Assembly (NCBI GenBank): GCA_003598975.1
Contig: QZIJ01000019.1
Span: forward strand, 18,481-82,480
Source: Anaerolineaceae bacterium
Lineage (GTDB): Bacteria > Chloroflexota > Anaerolineae > Anaerolineales > Villigracilaceae
DNA: 64,000 nucleotides
Direction: 5' to 3'
Position numbers and translations under genes: made by a program. The notes below the pieces were generated by a model that saw only the letters and a program-made list of their open reading frames with translations, did not search any database and was not told the DNA's origin. Positions 22,049 to 30,117 of this stretch are shown here, piece by piece. Positions within the stretch are counted from its first letter, which is position 1. Every line of letters starts with the position of its first letter.

Positions 22049-22068
22049 GACCGCACAAGGAGCCGCGC

Positions 22069-23163
22069 ATGGACCTGACCATTTACAATTGCCATATTCA
22101 TACATTCACAGCCGAACACATCCCCGACCGCTTCCTGCCGCTGGGACTGGTGCGCGCCATGCGTCGTTCATTCCTGCGCGGACTCATCCTATGGCTGTTC
22201 GAAAAACTCATCCCGCGCTCAAACAAGGATGCTGCGGCTCGCACAGGAAGATTCCTAGCGCGCGGCGCGTTCGAGAGCCAGCAAAAGGTTTTCGGGTACG
22301 TGCAAAAGCAATATCCCGAAGGGACGCGTTTCATCATCCTGCCGATGGACATGGAATTTATGGCGGCAGGCAGGCCCGAGGTCCAGTATGAGGCGCAGTT
22401 GAAGGAACTGGCGGAGTTACGCGACGCGTCGAAGGGCACGATCATCCCGTTCTGTGCAGTGGATCCGCGACGTCCGAATGTGGTCGATGAGTTCAAGCGC
22501 TGGCACAAGGAATACAAAATCAGGGGTGTGAAATTGTATCCGAACCTTGGATACTTTCCCGATAACCCTGTGCTGTTGGAAATTTACGCCTATTGCGAAA
22601 AGAAGAAGTTGCCCATCATTGCCCACTGCTCCACAGGCGGAGTACGCATGACGGGTCTGAGCCGCGAGGAGGGGCAGAAGTTCGCTCACCCCGCCAATTA
22701 TGAAGGTGTGCTGAAACAATTCCCAAAATTGAATTTTTGCCTCGCCCATTTCGGCGGTGCGGATGAGTGGGAGCGCCACGTGACAGGCGAGACACCGCGA
22801 ACAGGTCCCAATGCAACCTGGCTGACCATCATCACGGATATGTTGCGCTCGGGTGAATACCCCAACCTGTATACGGATGTTTCGTACACGCTCTTCGTTG
22901 AAATGCCCACCTACCGCCCGTTCAACTATTTTAACTTCCTCAAAGTTCTGCTCTCGGACGCGGCCGTGCGCGACCACGTGCTCTTCGGTACGGATTATTA
23001 CATGGTGGAACGCGAGAAGGTCAGCGAAAAGGAAGTCTCCATCGGCTTGCGCGCCCATCTCGACGATAAGTGGTATTTCCAACTGGCGCATCATAATCCG
23101 AGGAAGTTTTTGTATGAGGGGAAAACAGGCAGGACTCAGGCCAAAACCGCCAAAAGAGGATAA
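22069..23163 (+). CDS. Amidohydrolase-2 family metal-dependent hydrolase
   Basis: A 364-aa TIM-barrel hydrolase. The metal-binding pattern is complete: NCHIHTFT (HxH) at the N-terminus, GVKLYPNLGY after strand 4, IIAHCSTGG, CLAHFGGADEW and the final FGTDYYM aspartate. This is the amidohydrolase-2 group that includes decarboxylases and lactonases; the substrate is unknown. A long, basic, hydrophobic insertion after the HxH motif (about residues 20-55) could be a membrane-associating stretch. AAGGAG precedes ATG 22069. It is monocistronic, with its own promoter and terminator. Confidence 0.88.
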   Translation: MDLTIYNCHIHTFTAEHIPDRFLPLGLVRAMRRSFLRGLILWLFEKLIPRSNKDAAARTGRFLARGAFESQQKVFGYVQKQYPEGTRFIILPMDMEFMAAGRPEVQYEAQLKELAELRDASKGTIIPFCAVDPRRPNVVDEFKRWHKEYKIRGVKLYPNLGYFPDNPVLLEIYAYCEKKKLPIIAHCSTGGVRMTGLSREEGQKFAHPANYEGVLKQFPKLNFCLAHFGGADEWERHVTGETPRTGPNATWLTIITDMLRSGEYPNLYTDVSYTLFVEMPTYRPFNYFNFLKVLLSDAAVRDHVLFGTDYYMVEREKVSEKEVSIGLRAHLDDKWYFQLAHHNPRKFLYEGKTGRTQAKTAKRG

Positions 23164-23184
23164 ACCTCGATTTTAGAATATGAC

Positions 23185-23222
23185 AAACCTCCCGCTTTTT
23201 CAGTGACCAGCGGGAGGTTTTA
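23185..23222 (+). terminator. Intrinsic terminator after the amidohydrolase gene
   Basis: AAACCTCCCGCT (23185-23196) pairs with AGCGGGAGGTTT (23209-23220), then TATT. Confidence 0.85.
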
Positions 23223-23229
23223 TTGGGAA

Positions 23230-23235
23230 TATAAT
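23230..23235 (+). promoter_or_regulatory. -10 element of a probable leaderless promoter (YwiC-like gene)
   Basis: TATAAT lies 6 nt upstream of GTG 23242, with no SD in between. The region where a -35 should lie falls in the preceding terminator. Confidence 0.45.
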
Positions 23236-23241
23236 CACAGT

Positions 23242-24129
23242 GTGAGCAAATTCTTCAACCGCCAGATTGCCCTGCCACAGGATCACGGCTCGTGGGTCTT
23301 TATCCTCAGCCCGCTCCTGATCGGACTGTTCGCGGGGCGCGCTTTCAACTACGCTTCCCTCGCGCTGACAGTCGCGGCCATGGCAGCATTCTTCATCCGC
23401 CAACCGGCCGCGATGATGACCAAAGCCTACGCGGGACGCCGTCCACGCAGTGACCTGCCTGTCGCGCGCTTCTGGTTTATCGTCTACGGTGTGATCGCGC
23501 TCCTTGCACTGGCAGAACTGTTTTGCTTGAAGCAAGGCTATATCGCCCTGCTCGCCATCCCTGGGATTCCCGTCTTTGCGTGGCATCTTTATCTCGTGAG
23601 CAAGCGCGCCGAGCGACGGCAGGCGGGCATCGAAGTCATCGCGACGGGCGTGCTATCCCTCGTCGCGCCTGCCGCGTTCTGGGTGGGCATCGGTCACTAT
23701 GACCCGATGGGCTGGTGGTTGTGGGCGTTGACATGGTTGCAATCCGCTGCGAGCATCGTCTACGCGTACGCGCGTCTCGAACAGCGGGACCGACTCACCG
23801 CTCTGAGCGGAGGGTCGAGTGCAATCCGAGACCCGAAGTCGAAAAGCGATTTGGCCGCATCCGCTCAAAGTCAGGAACGAAGCGAGAAGTGGAGACTCGG
23901 GCGGCGCGCATTCCTGTACACATCCTTCAACCTGGCCGCGACGCTCATCCTCGGCTGGAGTCAAATCCTGCCGCAGTGGATTTTCGTCCCGTTTCTTTTG
24001 CAGTGGCTAGAGACGATCTGGGGAATCCAGAATCCCGCCACGGGCTGGAAGCCGACGCGCATCGGCATCCGCCAGCTGATCGTCAGCACGTTGTGGACAA
24101 TATTGTTCATCGTTGTGTGGAGGCTTTGA
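23242..24129 (+). CDS. YwiC-like integral membrane protein
   Basis: A 295-aa polytopic protein with about eight helices, matching the YwiC-like family by its opening ALPQDHGSWVFILSPLLIG and the FIRQPAAMMTKAYAGRR loop. Function is unknown in the family. GTG 23242 is chosen because the conserved N-terminus starts there; an upstream ATG lies inside the terminator hairpin. A hydrophilic loop at about residues 185-215 (SGGSSAIRDPKSKSDLAASA) interrupts the membrane domain and looks like a recent, low-conservation insertion. The downstream DUF2007 gene overlaps its stop codon by one base. Confidence 0.8.
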   Translation: MSKFFNRQIALPQDHGSWVFILSPLLIGLFAGRAFNYASLALTVAAMAAFFIRQPAAMMTKAYAGRRPRSDLPVARFWFIVYGVIALLALAELFCLKQGYIALLAIPGIPVFAWHLYLVSKRAERRQAGIEVIATGVLSLVAPAAFWVGIGHYDPMGWWLWALTWLQSAASIVYAYARLEQRDRLTALSGGSSAIRDPKSKSDLAASAQSQERSEKWRLGRRAFLYTSFNLAATLILGWSQILPQWIFVPFLLQWLETIWGIQNPATGWKPTRIGIRQLIVSTLWTILFIVVWRL

Positions 24130-24404
24130 TGAATGATGCAAAATGGGTCACGCTCATTGATGTCTACAAGAAAATGCACGCGGACTTGGTAGAAAGTTAT
24201 CTTCAAGCGCACGGCATTGATACTCACCTTGTCCAGGAAGCCTATTACCAATACAAACTCAGTGCCTACGCGGGCCCGGTACAAATCCTTGTCCCGAATT
24301 ATCAACTTGATGAGGCGAGAAAATTGTACGAGAAAACAGGCTGGGATTTCGATACGACCGAGACAGACGATGACGAGTACGACAACGAGGAAGGCGATGA
24401 ATAA
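24129..24404 (+). CDS. DUF2007-type small protein, copy 1
   Basis: A 91-aa cytoplasmic protein: WVTLIDVYKKMHADLVESYL, a short helix and a VQILVPNYQLDEARKLYEKTGW strand-helix, ending in an acidic D/E tail. DUF2007 is annotated as a putative signal-transducing domain related to PII-like folds; its role is not known. The start overlaps the preceding stop (TGATG), so translation is coupled. Copy 2 follows after 21 nt with the same plan. Confidence 0.78.
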   Translation: MNDAKWVTLIDVYKKMHADLVESYLQAHGIDTHLVQEAYYQYKLSAYAGPVQILVPNYQLDEARKLYEKTGWDFDTTETDDDEYDNEEGDE

Positions 24405-24425
24405 TCACTTCCCCTGGAGGTTGTA

Positions 24426-24674
24426 ATGGACGAACTCAAATGGGCCAAACTCACCGAAGTTTACGGACGCATGGAAGCCGAGCTGATCGAGAGTTATCTC
24501 GAAGCAAATGGTATTGATGTGGAACTGTTCCAGGAGGCGGTGGGGCATCAAATTTACCCCACTACCATTGATGGCCTCGGCAGGGTACAGGTCTTTGTCA
24601 TCAAGGAGAATCTGGCCGAAGCACGCAAAATGATCGAACGCTTCAACAAAACCGACATCGAGGAATCAACATGA
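24426..24674 (+). CDS. DUF2007-type small protein, copy 2
   Basis: An 82-aa paralogue of the preceding protein: WAKLTEVYGRMEAELIESYL aligns with its N-terminus and VQVFVIKENLAEARKMIERF with its C-terminus. It lacks the acidic tail. GGAGG stands 5 nt before ATG 24426. It is followed by a 29-codon ORF whose ATG overlaps its TGA. Confidence 0.78.
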   Translation: MDELKWAKLTEVYGRMEAELIESYLEANGIDVELFQEAVGHQIYPTTIDGLGRVQVFVIKENLAEARKMIERFNKTDIEEST

Positions 24675-24760
24675 AAAACACGGTCATTCTCATCAACGAC
24701 AACGACACGGGCGACATCCTCGAAGCACAACTCAAAGCAGACAAGGCAGTCACACTCTGA
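24671..24760 (+). CDS. 29-aa mini-ORF, translationally coupled
   Basis: ATGA overlap with the previous stop, 29 codons, stop TGA at 24758-24760, one nucleotide before the next ATG. The peptide opens MKNTVILINDNDTGDIL. I recognise no family. It could be a genuine small protein, a remnant of a third DUF2007-like gene, or a translational bridge to the cytochrome gene, which has no SD of its own. Confidence 0.4.
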   Translation: MKNTVILINDNDTGDILEAQLKADKAVTL

Positions 24761-24761
24761 C

Positions 24762-26579
24762 ATGACCGAACGCGCCCGACATCCTATCCTTCGACTTCGC
24801 TCAGGACGAGCCATCAGCCTGCTCCTAATTTTCGTGAGCGGATTCTTCCTTTTGGCGATTCCCGCCGCGGCTTCGCCCGTGTTGGATTCCATCACGCCCA
24901 CCGCGACAGCCTACACCCCTCCCACGCCCACCATGTACCTGGTGACGTTGACGCCGACGCCCACGCTCGCACCCACTCCCACTTTCGATGTCAGCCGCCT
25001 CGATAAACCGATCGTCGACGAACCGCCCTCCCAACTGGACGAGGGACTGCTCGTCTACTGGGGCGTGTGCATGGCCTGTCACGGCGACACGGGACAGGGT
25101 CTCACCGACGCGTGGCGCGACTCCTTTGGCGAAGACCGCGACTGCTGGACATCGAAATGTCACGCCTCGAATCATCCGCCACAGGGATTCGAGTTCCCGC
25201 GCCTCGTCCCCTCCCTTTCAGACAAAGGGACACTCCTGCGCTTCGTCAACGCCGAGCAGTTGTATCAATATAATCTTGCAAACATGCCCTGGTGGGACCC
25301 AGGCTCGCTAACCAAGGAAAAAGCGCTGGCGGTCACCGCCTACCTATTGAAGATGAACGGCAAACTCCCCGAGGGCGTGACGCTCACCGCCGCGAACGGA
25401 CAGTTCATCCCCATCCAATACACCGTCATGGAACCGCCCGCGCAGAGCAACCTGTGGAAGTATCTACTGGCGGGCGCGCTGATTCTGTCAGGAATTGGCA
25501 TCGGGCTTCAATCCGTGCAACCGCACGCGGGGAAACGTCCCAGTTTCATCCTGCACCTGCATCCGCCGACCATCCCAGCCCTGCAGGCGCGCTTCCGCTA
25601 CACGCTTGGCGCGGGCGGACTGGCCGTCTTCCTCTGCATCATCTTGCTCGTGACAGGCCTGCTGGAGATGTTCTACTACATCCCATCCACCGAGCGCGCC
25701 GCCGCAACGATTCAGGAGATCACCTTCCTTGTCCCCTACGGCGGACTCGTCCGCAACCTGCATTTCTGGTCGGCGCAGGCGCTGGTGGTGGTGGCGGCCA
25801 TCCATTTGTTGCGCGTGGTCTTCACGGGCGCGTACGCCAAACCGCGCCGTTTCAATTACATCCTCGGCCTCGGACTCTTCGTCATCGTGCTCCTGCTCGA
25901 TTTCACGGGCTACGTTCTCCGCTGGGACGAAGGTATCCGCTGGGCGCTGATCGCGGGGACCAACCTGCTGGGCTCCGTCCCGAAGATTGGCGAGGGACTC
26001 GTCCGCTTCGTTTCGGGGAACCTCGAGCCGGGTCCTGCCATGCTGATTCGATTCTACGCCTGGCACCTCTTCGGCCTCGCCATCCTCGGCGGCATCCTGA
26101 TGATCTGGCACCTCTTCCGCGTCCGCCGCGACGGAGGCATCGCCGCCACGCGCGTGGAGCGGATTGGTAATCCGCCTGATGAAGAGTCGGCTCCCACGCG
26201 CATCTCGCGCGCCGAACTCCTGCGCCGCGAGGCCATCACCATGCTGGTTGCGGGAGGGATTCTCCTGCTCATCTCCACCTTCCTGCCCGCGCCCATCGAG
26301 CAGCCGATGAGTTCCACGCTTGTCAGCCTGGCAGAATCGCGCGCACCCTGGTTCTTCCTGTGGGTGCAGGAATTGCTCAAGGTCGGCGACCCCTTCCTGT
26401 GGGGAGTTGCCACGCCGCTGATCGTTGTGCTCCTGCTTGGACTCATTCCCTACGTTTTCCCGCGCGTGGACGAATCCGAGATTGGACGCTGGCTTCCCCG
26501 TTCAGGCCGCGCCGCGCAACTCTTCCTCGCCACCCTGCTGGTGACCATCATCACCTTGACCATCCTTGCCACGCGGTAA
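24762..26579 (+). CDS. Cytochrome c - cytochrome b fusion subunit of a bc-type quinol oxidoreductase
   Basis: A 605-aa protein. After a signal-like helix and a P/T-rich linker comes a cytochrome c domain with CMACH (103-107), a second non-canonical CWTSKCH (128-134, CX4CH) and a likely Met ligand in NMPWWDP. From about 230 the chain is cytochrome b/b6: heme ligands His334 and His348 (NLHFWSAQALVVVAAIHLL) and His435 and His450 (AWHLFGLAILGGILMIWH). The quinol-site PEWY motif is replaced by APWFF (528-532). There is no SD; ATG 24762 is the first possible start and its first 15 residues derive from a dispersed repeat. Together with the Rieske gene it forms a two-subunit quinol:acceptor complex. 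Confidence 0.87.
   Translation: MTERARHPILRLRSGRAISLLLIFVSGFFLLAIPAAASPVLDSITPTATAYTPPTPTMYLVTLTPTPTLAPTPTFDVSRLDKPIVDEPPSQLDEGLLVYWGVCMACHGDTGQGLTDAWRDSFGEDRDCWTSKCHASNHPPQGFEFPRLVPSLSDKGTLLRFVNAEQLYQYNLANMPWWDPGSLTKEKALAVTAYLLKMNGKLPEGVTLTAANGQFIPIQYTVMEPPAQSNLWKYLLAGALILSGIGIGLQSVQPHAGKRPSFILHLHPPTIPALQARFRYTLGAGGLAVFLCIILLVTGLLEMFYYIPSTERAAATIQEITFLVPYGGLVRNLHFWSAQALVVVAAIHLLRVVFTGAYAKPRRFNYILGLGLFVIVLLLDFTGYVLRWDEGIRWALIAGTNLLGSVPKIGEGLVRFVSGNLEPGPAMLIRFYAWHLFGLAILGGILMIWHLFRVRRDGGIAATRVERIGNPPDEESAPTRISRAELLRREAITMLVAGGILLLISTFLPAPIEQPMSSTLVSLAESRAPWFFLWVQELLKVGDPFLWGVATPLIVVLLLGLIPYVFPRVDESEIGRWLPRSGRAAQLFLATLLVTIITLTILATR
24788..24812. repeat. 25-bp dispersed repeat, copy 1, inside a coding start
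   Basis: It starts CCTTCGACTTCGCTC and is 24/25 identical to 38346-38370. It encodes residues ~9-17 (ILRLRSGRA) of the cytochrome c-b fusion. Confidence 0.7.
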
Positions 26580-26588
26580 ATCCCACCC

Positions 26589-26640
26589 GACCACTCAGAC
26601 CAATCAGACTACTTAGACCACTCCGACCATGAGACCACTC
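26589..26640. repeat. 9-bp tandem repeat overlapping the Rieske start codon
   Basis: GACCA-type units begin at 26589, 26598, 26607, 26616 and 26625 (consensus GACCACTCA), with a sixth at 26633 one base out of phase. The Rieske ATG (26629) is inside the fifth unit. No ribosome-binding site is visible. Confidence 0.6.
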
Positions 26641-27045
26641 CCTCGCAGAAGCTTCCTCAAACTCCTCACCAACTCCCTGCTCACCTTCAGCGGCGCGCTT
26701 GGACTGGGCGGGCTGGCGCGCTTCTTCAGTTTCCAGGCTGACCCGCCACCGCCCAAAGAGTTCGATATCGGTCCCGCCATGAACTATCCGCAGGGATCGG
26801 TCACCGTCCTGTTGCAAATCCCTGCCACATTGCGGCACACATCCAAGGGCTTCATCGCTGTCAGCATGAAATGCACACATCTGGGATGCACCGTGGAAAA
26901 ACCTGGCGAGACGTTCGAATGTCCCTGTCACGGTTCGCGCTTCGACGAATTCGGCAAGGTGACGCGCGGTCCCGCCACCCGCGACCTGCCGCAATTGGAG
27001 GTGATCGAAACCGAAGACGGGAACCTGATCGTCCGTGCAAGTTAG
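26629..27045 (+). CDS. Rieske iron-sulfur protein of the bc-type complex
   Basis: A 138-aa protein with a twin-arginine signal/anchor (PRRSFLKLL, then a hydrophobic helix) and a Rieske domain. The cluster-binding motifs CTHLGC and CPCHGSRF bind a [2Fe-2S] cluster through two Cys and two His. It is the redox partner of the upstream cytochrome b, taking electrons from quinol on the outer face. Gene order (b before Rieske) is reversed compared with most bc operons. The start lies in a 9-bp tandem repeat without SD, so the expression level may depend on coupling. Confidence 0.92.
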   Translation: MRPLPRRSFLKLLTNSLLTFSGALGLGGLARFFSFQADPPPPKEFDIGPAMNYPQGSVTVLLQIPATLRHTSKGFIAVSMKCTHLGCTVEKPGETFECPCHGSRFDEFGKVTRGPATRDLPQLEVIETEDGNLIVRAS

Positions 27046-27054
27046 GCAGGCGGA

Positions 27055-27060
27055 TATAAT
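27055..27060 (+). promoter_or_regulatory. -10 element upstream of acyl-CoA dehydrogenase 1
   Basis: TATAAT right after the Rieske stop; the leader would be about 118 nt and contain the inverted repeat at 27086-27145. Confidence 0.4.
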
Positions 27061-27085
27061 TGACTATATCGGAAAAAAACTTTCC

Positions 27086-27145
27086 GCCACGAATTTCACA
27101 AATTGGAATAATAAAAAATCCGTGATAATCCGTGAAATCGGTGGC
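27086..27145. repeat. Imperfect inverted repeat (REP/MITE-like)
   Basis: GCCACGAATTTCAC (27086-27099) and GTGAAATCGGTGGC (27132-27145) are complementary at 12 of 14 positions, with AATCCGTGATAATCCGTG direct repeats between them. This type is widespread as an intergenic element in several phyla (recollection). Confidence 0.55.
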
Positions 27146-27185
27146 AAAGATTTTGATCGTCATCACCAACTGGAGGAGCGACGCC

Positions 27186-28337
27186 ATGGATTTCGACCTG
27201 AACGATGAACAACGCATGTGGAAGAAAGCCGTCCACGATTTTGTGGAGGCCGAAGTACAGCCCAAAGCCCGAGAGGTGGACGAAACCGACCAGTTCAATT
27301 GGGAGGCGGTGCGCAAGATGGGACCGATCGGCCTGCTCGGACTGAGCATCCCTGAAGAATACGGCGGCCCGGGCGTGGACAGCATCAGCGCGATGATCGC
27401 CATCGAGGAACTCGGCTGGGCCTGCGGCTCCACTGCATTGGCGCTGGCGGCACACAACGGTCTCGGCACCGCGCCTCTCGTCAAGTATGGAAGCGAAGAA
27501 CTTAAGAAGAAATGGCTTCCGCTCGTCTCCAGCGGCAAAGGCAAACTCGCCGCCATGGTGATGACCGAGCCCGGTGCAGGCTCCGACATCCAGGGCGGGA
27601 TCACCTGCCGCGCCGAAAAAGTGGGAAACGAGTGGGTGTTGAACGGCGCGAAGATGTGGTGTACGAACGCGTCGATTGCGGAATACATCATCATCGTCTC
27701 GCGCACGGACCGAGGAGGCGGGTCCCGTTCCCTGAGCATGATCCTCGTCCCAACCGACACGCCCGGCCTGCACATCGCCCCGCCCGAAAAGAAAATGGGA
27801 CTGCACGGCTCCCCCACCCACGCGGTGACGCTGGAAAACGTCCACGTGCCGCTCGGCAATCTGGTCGGTGAGGAGGGACGCGGCCTGCATCAGACCCTCG
27901 CCACGCTGGATGGCGGACGCATCTCCATCGGCGCCATCTCGCTGGGGTTGGCCGAGGCCGCGCTCGAAGCCGCACTGAACTATGCCAGGGAACGCAAGGC
28001 CTTTGGACAGCCGATTGCCAACTTCCAGGCCCTGCAGTGGAAACTGGCCGACGCGGCCACCGAGATCGAACTGGCGCGCAACATGCTTTACAAAGCCGCC
28101 TGGCTCAAAGACCAGAAACGCCCCTACACCACAGAGGCCGCCATGGCTAAACTCTTCGCCAGCGAAATGGCCGAACGCGTCTGCTACAACGCCATCCAGA
28201 TCCACGGCGGATATGGCTACAGCCGCGAATACCCCGTGGAGCGCATGTACCGCGACGCCCGCCTGATGACCATCGGCGAGGGAACCAGCGAGATCCAGCG
28301 GCTTGTGATCGCGCGTTCCACACTGGCAATGGAATAA
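27186..28337 (+). CDS. Acyl-CoA dehydrogenase 1
   Basis: A 383-aa FAD enzyme of beta-oxidation or branched-chain catabolism, oxidising acyl-CoA to enoyl-CoA and passing electrons to ETF. FAD-contact motifs are present ([32 protein letters not shown]), the C-terminal helical domain contains [22 protein letters not shown], and the catalytic Glu is in GEGTSEIQR (Glu365). GGAGCG before ATG 27186 sets the start, and an upstream in-frame ATG is inside a repeat. It is a paralogue of the enzyme at 33249-34418. The exact chain length or branching of the substrate cannot be decided. Confidence 0.93.
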   Translation: MDFDLNDEQRMWKKAVHDFVEAEVQPKAREVDETDQFNWEAVRKMGPIGLLGLSIPEEYGGPGVDSISAMIAIEELGWACGSTALALAAHNGLGTAPLVKYGSEELKKKWLPLVSSGKGKLAAMVMTEPGAGSDIQGGITCRAEKVGNEWVLNGAKMWCTNASIAEYIIIVSRTDRGGGSRSLSMILVPTDTPGLHIAPPEKKMGLHGSPTHAVTLENVHVPLGNLVGEEGRGLHQTLATLDGGRISIGAISLGLAEAALEAALNYARERKAFGQPIANFQALQWKLADAATEIELARNMLYKAAWLKDQKRPYTTEAAMAKLFASEMAERVCYNAIQIHGGYGYSREYPVERMYRDARLMTIGEGTSEIQRLVIARSTLAME

Positions 28338-28350
28338 AGTTTCCCTGTAA

Positions 28351-28390
28351 GAATCGAAAATGACCGCCTGTCGGCGGTCATTTTCGATTC
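28351..28390. terminator. Bidirectional terminator with 18-bp perfect stem
   Basis: GAATCGAAAATGACCGCC (28351-28368), loop TGTC, and GGCGGTCATTTTCGATTC (28373-28390), between convergent genes. The inner AAAA/TTTT gives U runs for either direction. Confidence 0.8.
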
Positions 28391-28422
28391 AACAAATTGT
28401 TCCCACGGCGTGAGAGCCGTTA

Positions 28423-29001
28423 TTATTCGTACCCCGTCATAATCAAATCCATTATGTTTTCAAATGTATCGAAACCGATTCCGGGCACATTCATAATGTC
28501 TTCGATGTAATAGAAATCGCCATAGGTTTCACGATAATCAATAATGCGTTGCGCCAGGGTCGGCCCAATGCCGGGCAATGTGATGAGCGTATCCACATCG
28601 GCAGTATTGATATCTATCAACTCCAGCGCGACTTCTTCAACACGCGTGGCACCCACAGACTCGACGCCAGCCAAAAAGGGAATCTCCAAACGCTGACCAT
28701 CCTCGAGCGGCGCGGCAAGATTAATGGTGGACTTGTCTGCTTCGGCGAGGAAACCACCCGCGGCTTCGATAGCATCGTTTACGCGGCTTCCGCCGGGCAA
28801 CTCATAGACGCCCGGGCGCGGCACCGCGCCAGCCACATCCACCACTAGGGGCGCGGGAGTGGGCGGCGGCAACAGCGCCACCGAATTGCCTCGCGGCGAG
28901 CGCGCCACGATCCACAACAGGCCGCCGAGCACCAGCCCGATCAGCACGCCAACAAAAGTGGGGTAAAACGCTTTTAGAATATCCTGCTTGGTTGTTTCCA
29001 T
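28423..29001 (-). CDS. comEA: ComEA-like DNA-binding protein (SLBB + helix-hairpin-helix)
   Basis: A 192-aa membrane-anchored protein. One N-terminal helix (about 15-34) is followed by a beta-grasp SLBB domain (VVDVAGAVPRPGVYELPGG) and a C-terminal (HhH)2 domain (DINTADVDTLITLPGIGP, VPGIGFDTFENIMDLI) that binds double-stranded DNA non-specifically. This is the standard ComEA competence receptor layout. No comEC or comEB lies next to it. Minus-strand TAAAAT sits 6 nt before the ATG, so its mRNA may be leaderless. Confidence 0.88.
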   Translation of the reverse strand: METTKQDILKAFYPTFVGVLIGLVLGGLLWIVARSPRGNSVALLPPPTPAPLVVDVAGAVPRPGVYELPGGSRVNDAIEAAGGFLAEADKSTINLAAPLEDGQRLEIPFLAGVESVGATRVEEVALELIDINTADVDTLITLPGIGPTLAQRIIDYRETYGDFYYIEDIMNVPGIGFDTFENIMDLIMTGYE

Positions 29002-29049
29002 GCCTGTATTTTAATCCAAATTCACCGAGCCATCGCCATTACTTATTTC

Positions 29050-29499
29050 TTATTCATCGAGACGCATAACTAGCAAAGTCTCACCGTCGCGAAAAAACCT
29101 CATCATTTTGTTTGCCAGTTTTTGCAGGCGGCGGAAGTAGGGAGTCAACTCGTCGGCGGCGAGGGTGCGGAAACCGAACTTCTGATAGAAAGACTCCAAT
29201 CCAGAGCGACAGGTGAGATGGATGGGACGCGGTGACTGGGACAGTAACTGCTCGACGAGTCGACGCGCCAACCCGCGTCCGCGCCACGCGGGACGGACGG
29301 CGAGGGAGGCCAACTCGAGCGTCTCGTCAGCGTGGGGTTTGACCTGGACACACGCGGCCAGCCTCCCGTCCGCGGAGGAAGCGAGCAGGAATCGTCGCCA
29401 GTCGAGGGCCATCGGATTGATCCGCACGAGGCGGATGAGGGCTTTTATGTCCGCCGCGTCGTCTGCGGTGGCTGGGCGGAGGAGGAAATCGTCAGCCAA
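29050..29499 (-). CDS. GNAT-family N-acetyltransferase
   Basis: About 149 aa. RPATADDAADIKALIRLV is the N-terminal strand-helix, ELASLAVRPAWRGRGLARRLVEQ holds the acetyl-CoA pyrophosphate loop (RGRGLA), and LESFYQKFGFRTLA is the typical C-terminal strand. The substrate is unknown. The frame stays open far upstream, but conserved sequence begins near 29499; a TTG there overlaps the end of the CPBP gene by 8 nt behind GGGGA, suggesting coupled translation. The start is uncertain. Confidence 0.8.
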   Translation of the reverse strand: MADDFLLRPATADDAADIKALIRLVRINPMALDWRRFLLASSADGRLAACVQVKPHADETLELASLAVRPAWRGRGLARRLVEQLLSQSPRPIHLTCRSGLESFYQKFGFRTLAADELTPYFRRLQKLANKMMRFFRDGETLLVMRLDE

Positions 29500-30109
29500 T
29501 CGTCCCCGAAGCGACGAGCACGATAAGCGTAAAAATGTACCAGTGAATGAGGAAAGGATAGAGGAAGGAGCGCGTGCGGTAGGCGATCCAGCCAAATGCG
29601 AAACCGCCAAAGATGGTGGAGAGAGTCTCGATCTCTGGCTTGCCAATGTGGAGGAGCGCGAACGGGACGGCCTGAATCCAGAGCGCGTCGGCGCCAAATT
29701 TGCGGGCGTAACCAAAAGTGATGAAGCCGCGGAAGAGGAATTCCCAGCCGAGGATCTGGCCGAAGGTGTTCCACGGCAGATTGGCGGTCATGTTTTGATA
29801 ATACGATTGCGAGGAAGGGTCGAGTTTGGCGAGGAACCAGATGATGGGCGTCATCAGGATAATGCCGCCTATGGTGATGATCAGTCCCGCGCGCCAGTCA
29901 CCGAGGGTGAAGCCGTAGTCGCGAGGTGATTCGCGAAAGACAAAGATAATGAACAACAACGGGACGAGCAGGAAAAAAATGGTCTGATTGATCTCGATGG
30001 AGGGCGTGATGTCGTGATAATAGTAAATGATCAGCAACAAGGTGCTGACGATGGTGACAGCCGCGACTTTGCGGTCAATGTGGAGAGGGGAGAAGATGGA
30101 TTTTAGCAT
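29492..30109 (-). CDS. CPBP (Abi) family intramembrane metalloprotease-like protein
   Basis: A 205-aa protein with about six to seven membrane helices. Motif 1 reads GWEFLFRGF, with one glutamate where the family normally has EExxxR; motif 2 is FALLHIGKPEIE with the conserved His; motif 3 is FLIHWYIF. Homologues (Rce1-like) cleave prenylated proteins in eukaryotes, and bacterial roles include bacteriocin immunity and membrane-protein processing. The loss of the first Glu may reduce catalysis. It lies between a GT-C gene and the GNAT gene on the same strand with tight spacing. Confidence 0.8.
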   Translation of the reverse strand: MLKSIFSPLHIDRKVAAVTIVSTLLLIIYYYHDITPSIEINQTIFFLLVPLLFIIFVFRESPRDYGFTLGDWRAGLIITIGGIILMTPIIWFLAKLDPSSQSYYQNMTANLPWNTFGQILGWEFLFRGFITFGYARKFGADALWIQAVPFALLHIGKPEIETLSTIFGGFAFGWIAYRTRSFLYPFLIHWYIFTLIVLVASGTIG

Positions 30110-30117
30110 GGCGGCGG

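Noticed and set aside
24129..24404. Longer gene beginning near 23715 in the same frame as the first DUF2007 protein
   Set aside because: The upstream part overlaps the YwiC-like gene and lacks any conserved sequence; the real start overlaps that gene's stop.
26589..26640. CRISPR-like or origin iteron array
   Set aside because: Units are only 9 bp, imperfect, and there is no replication gene nearby.
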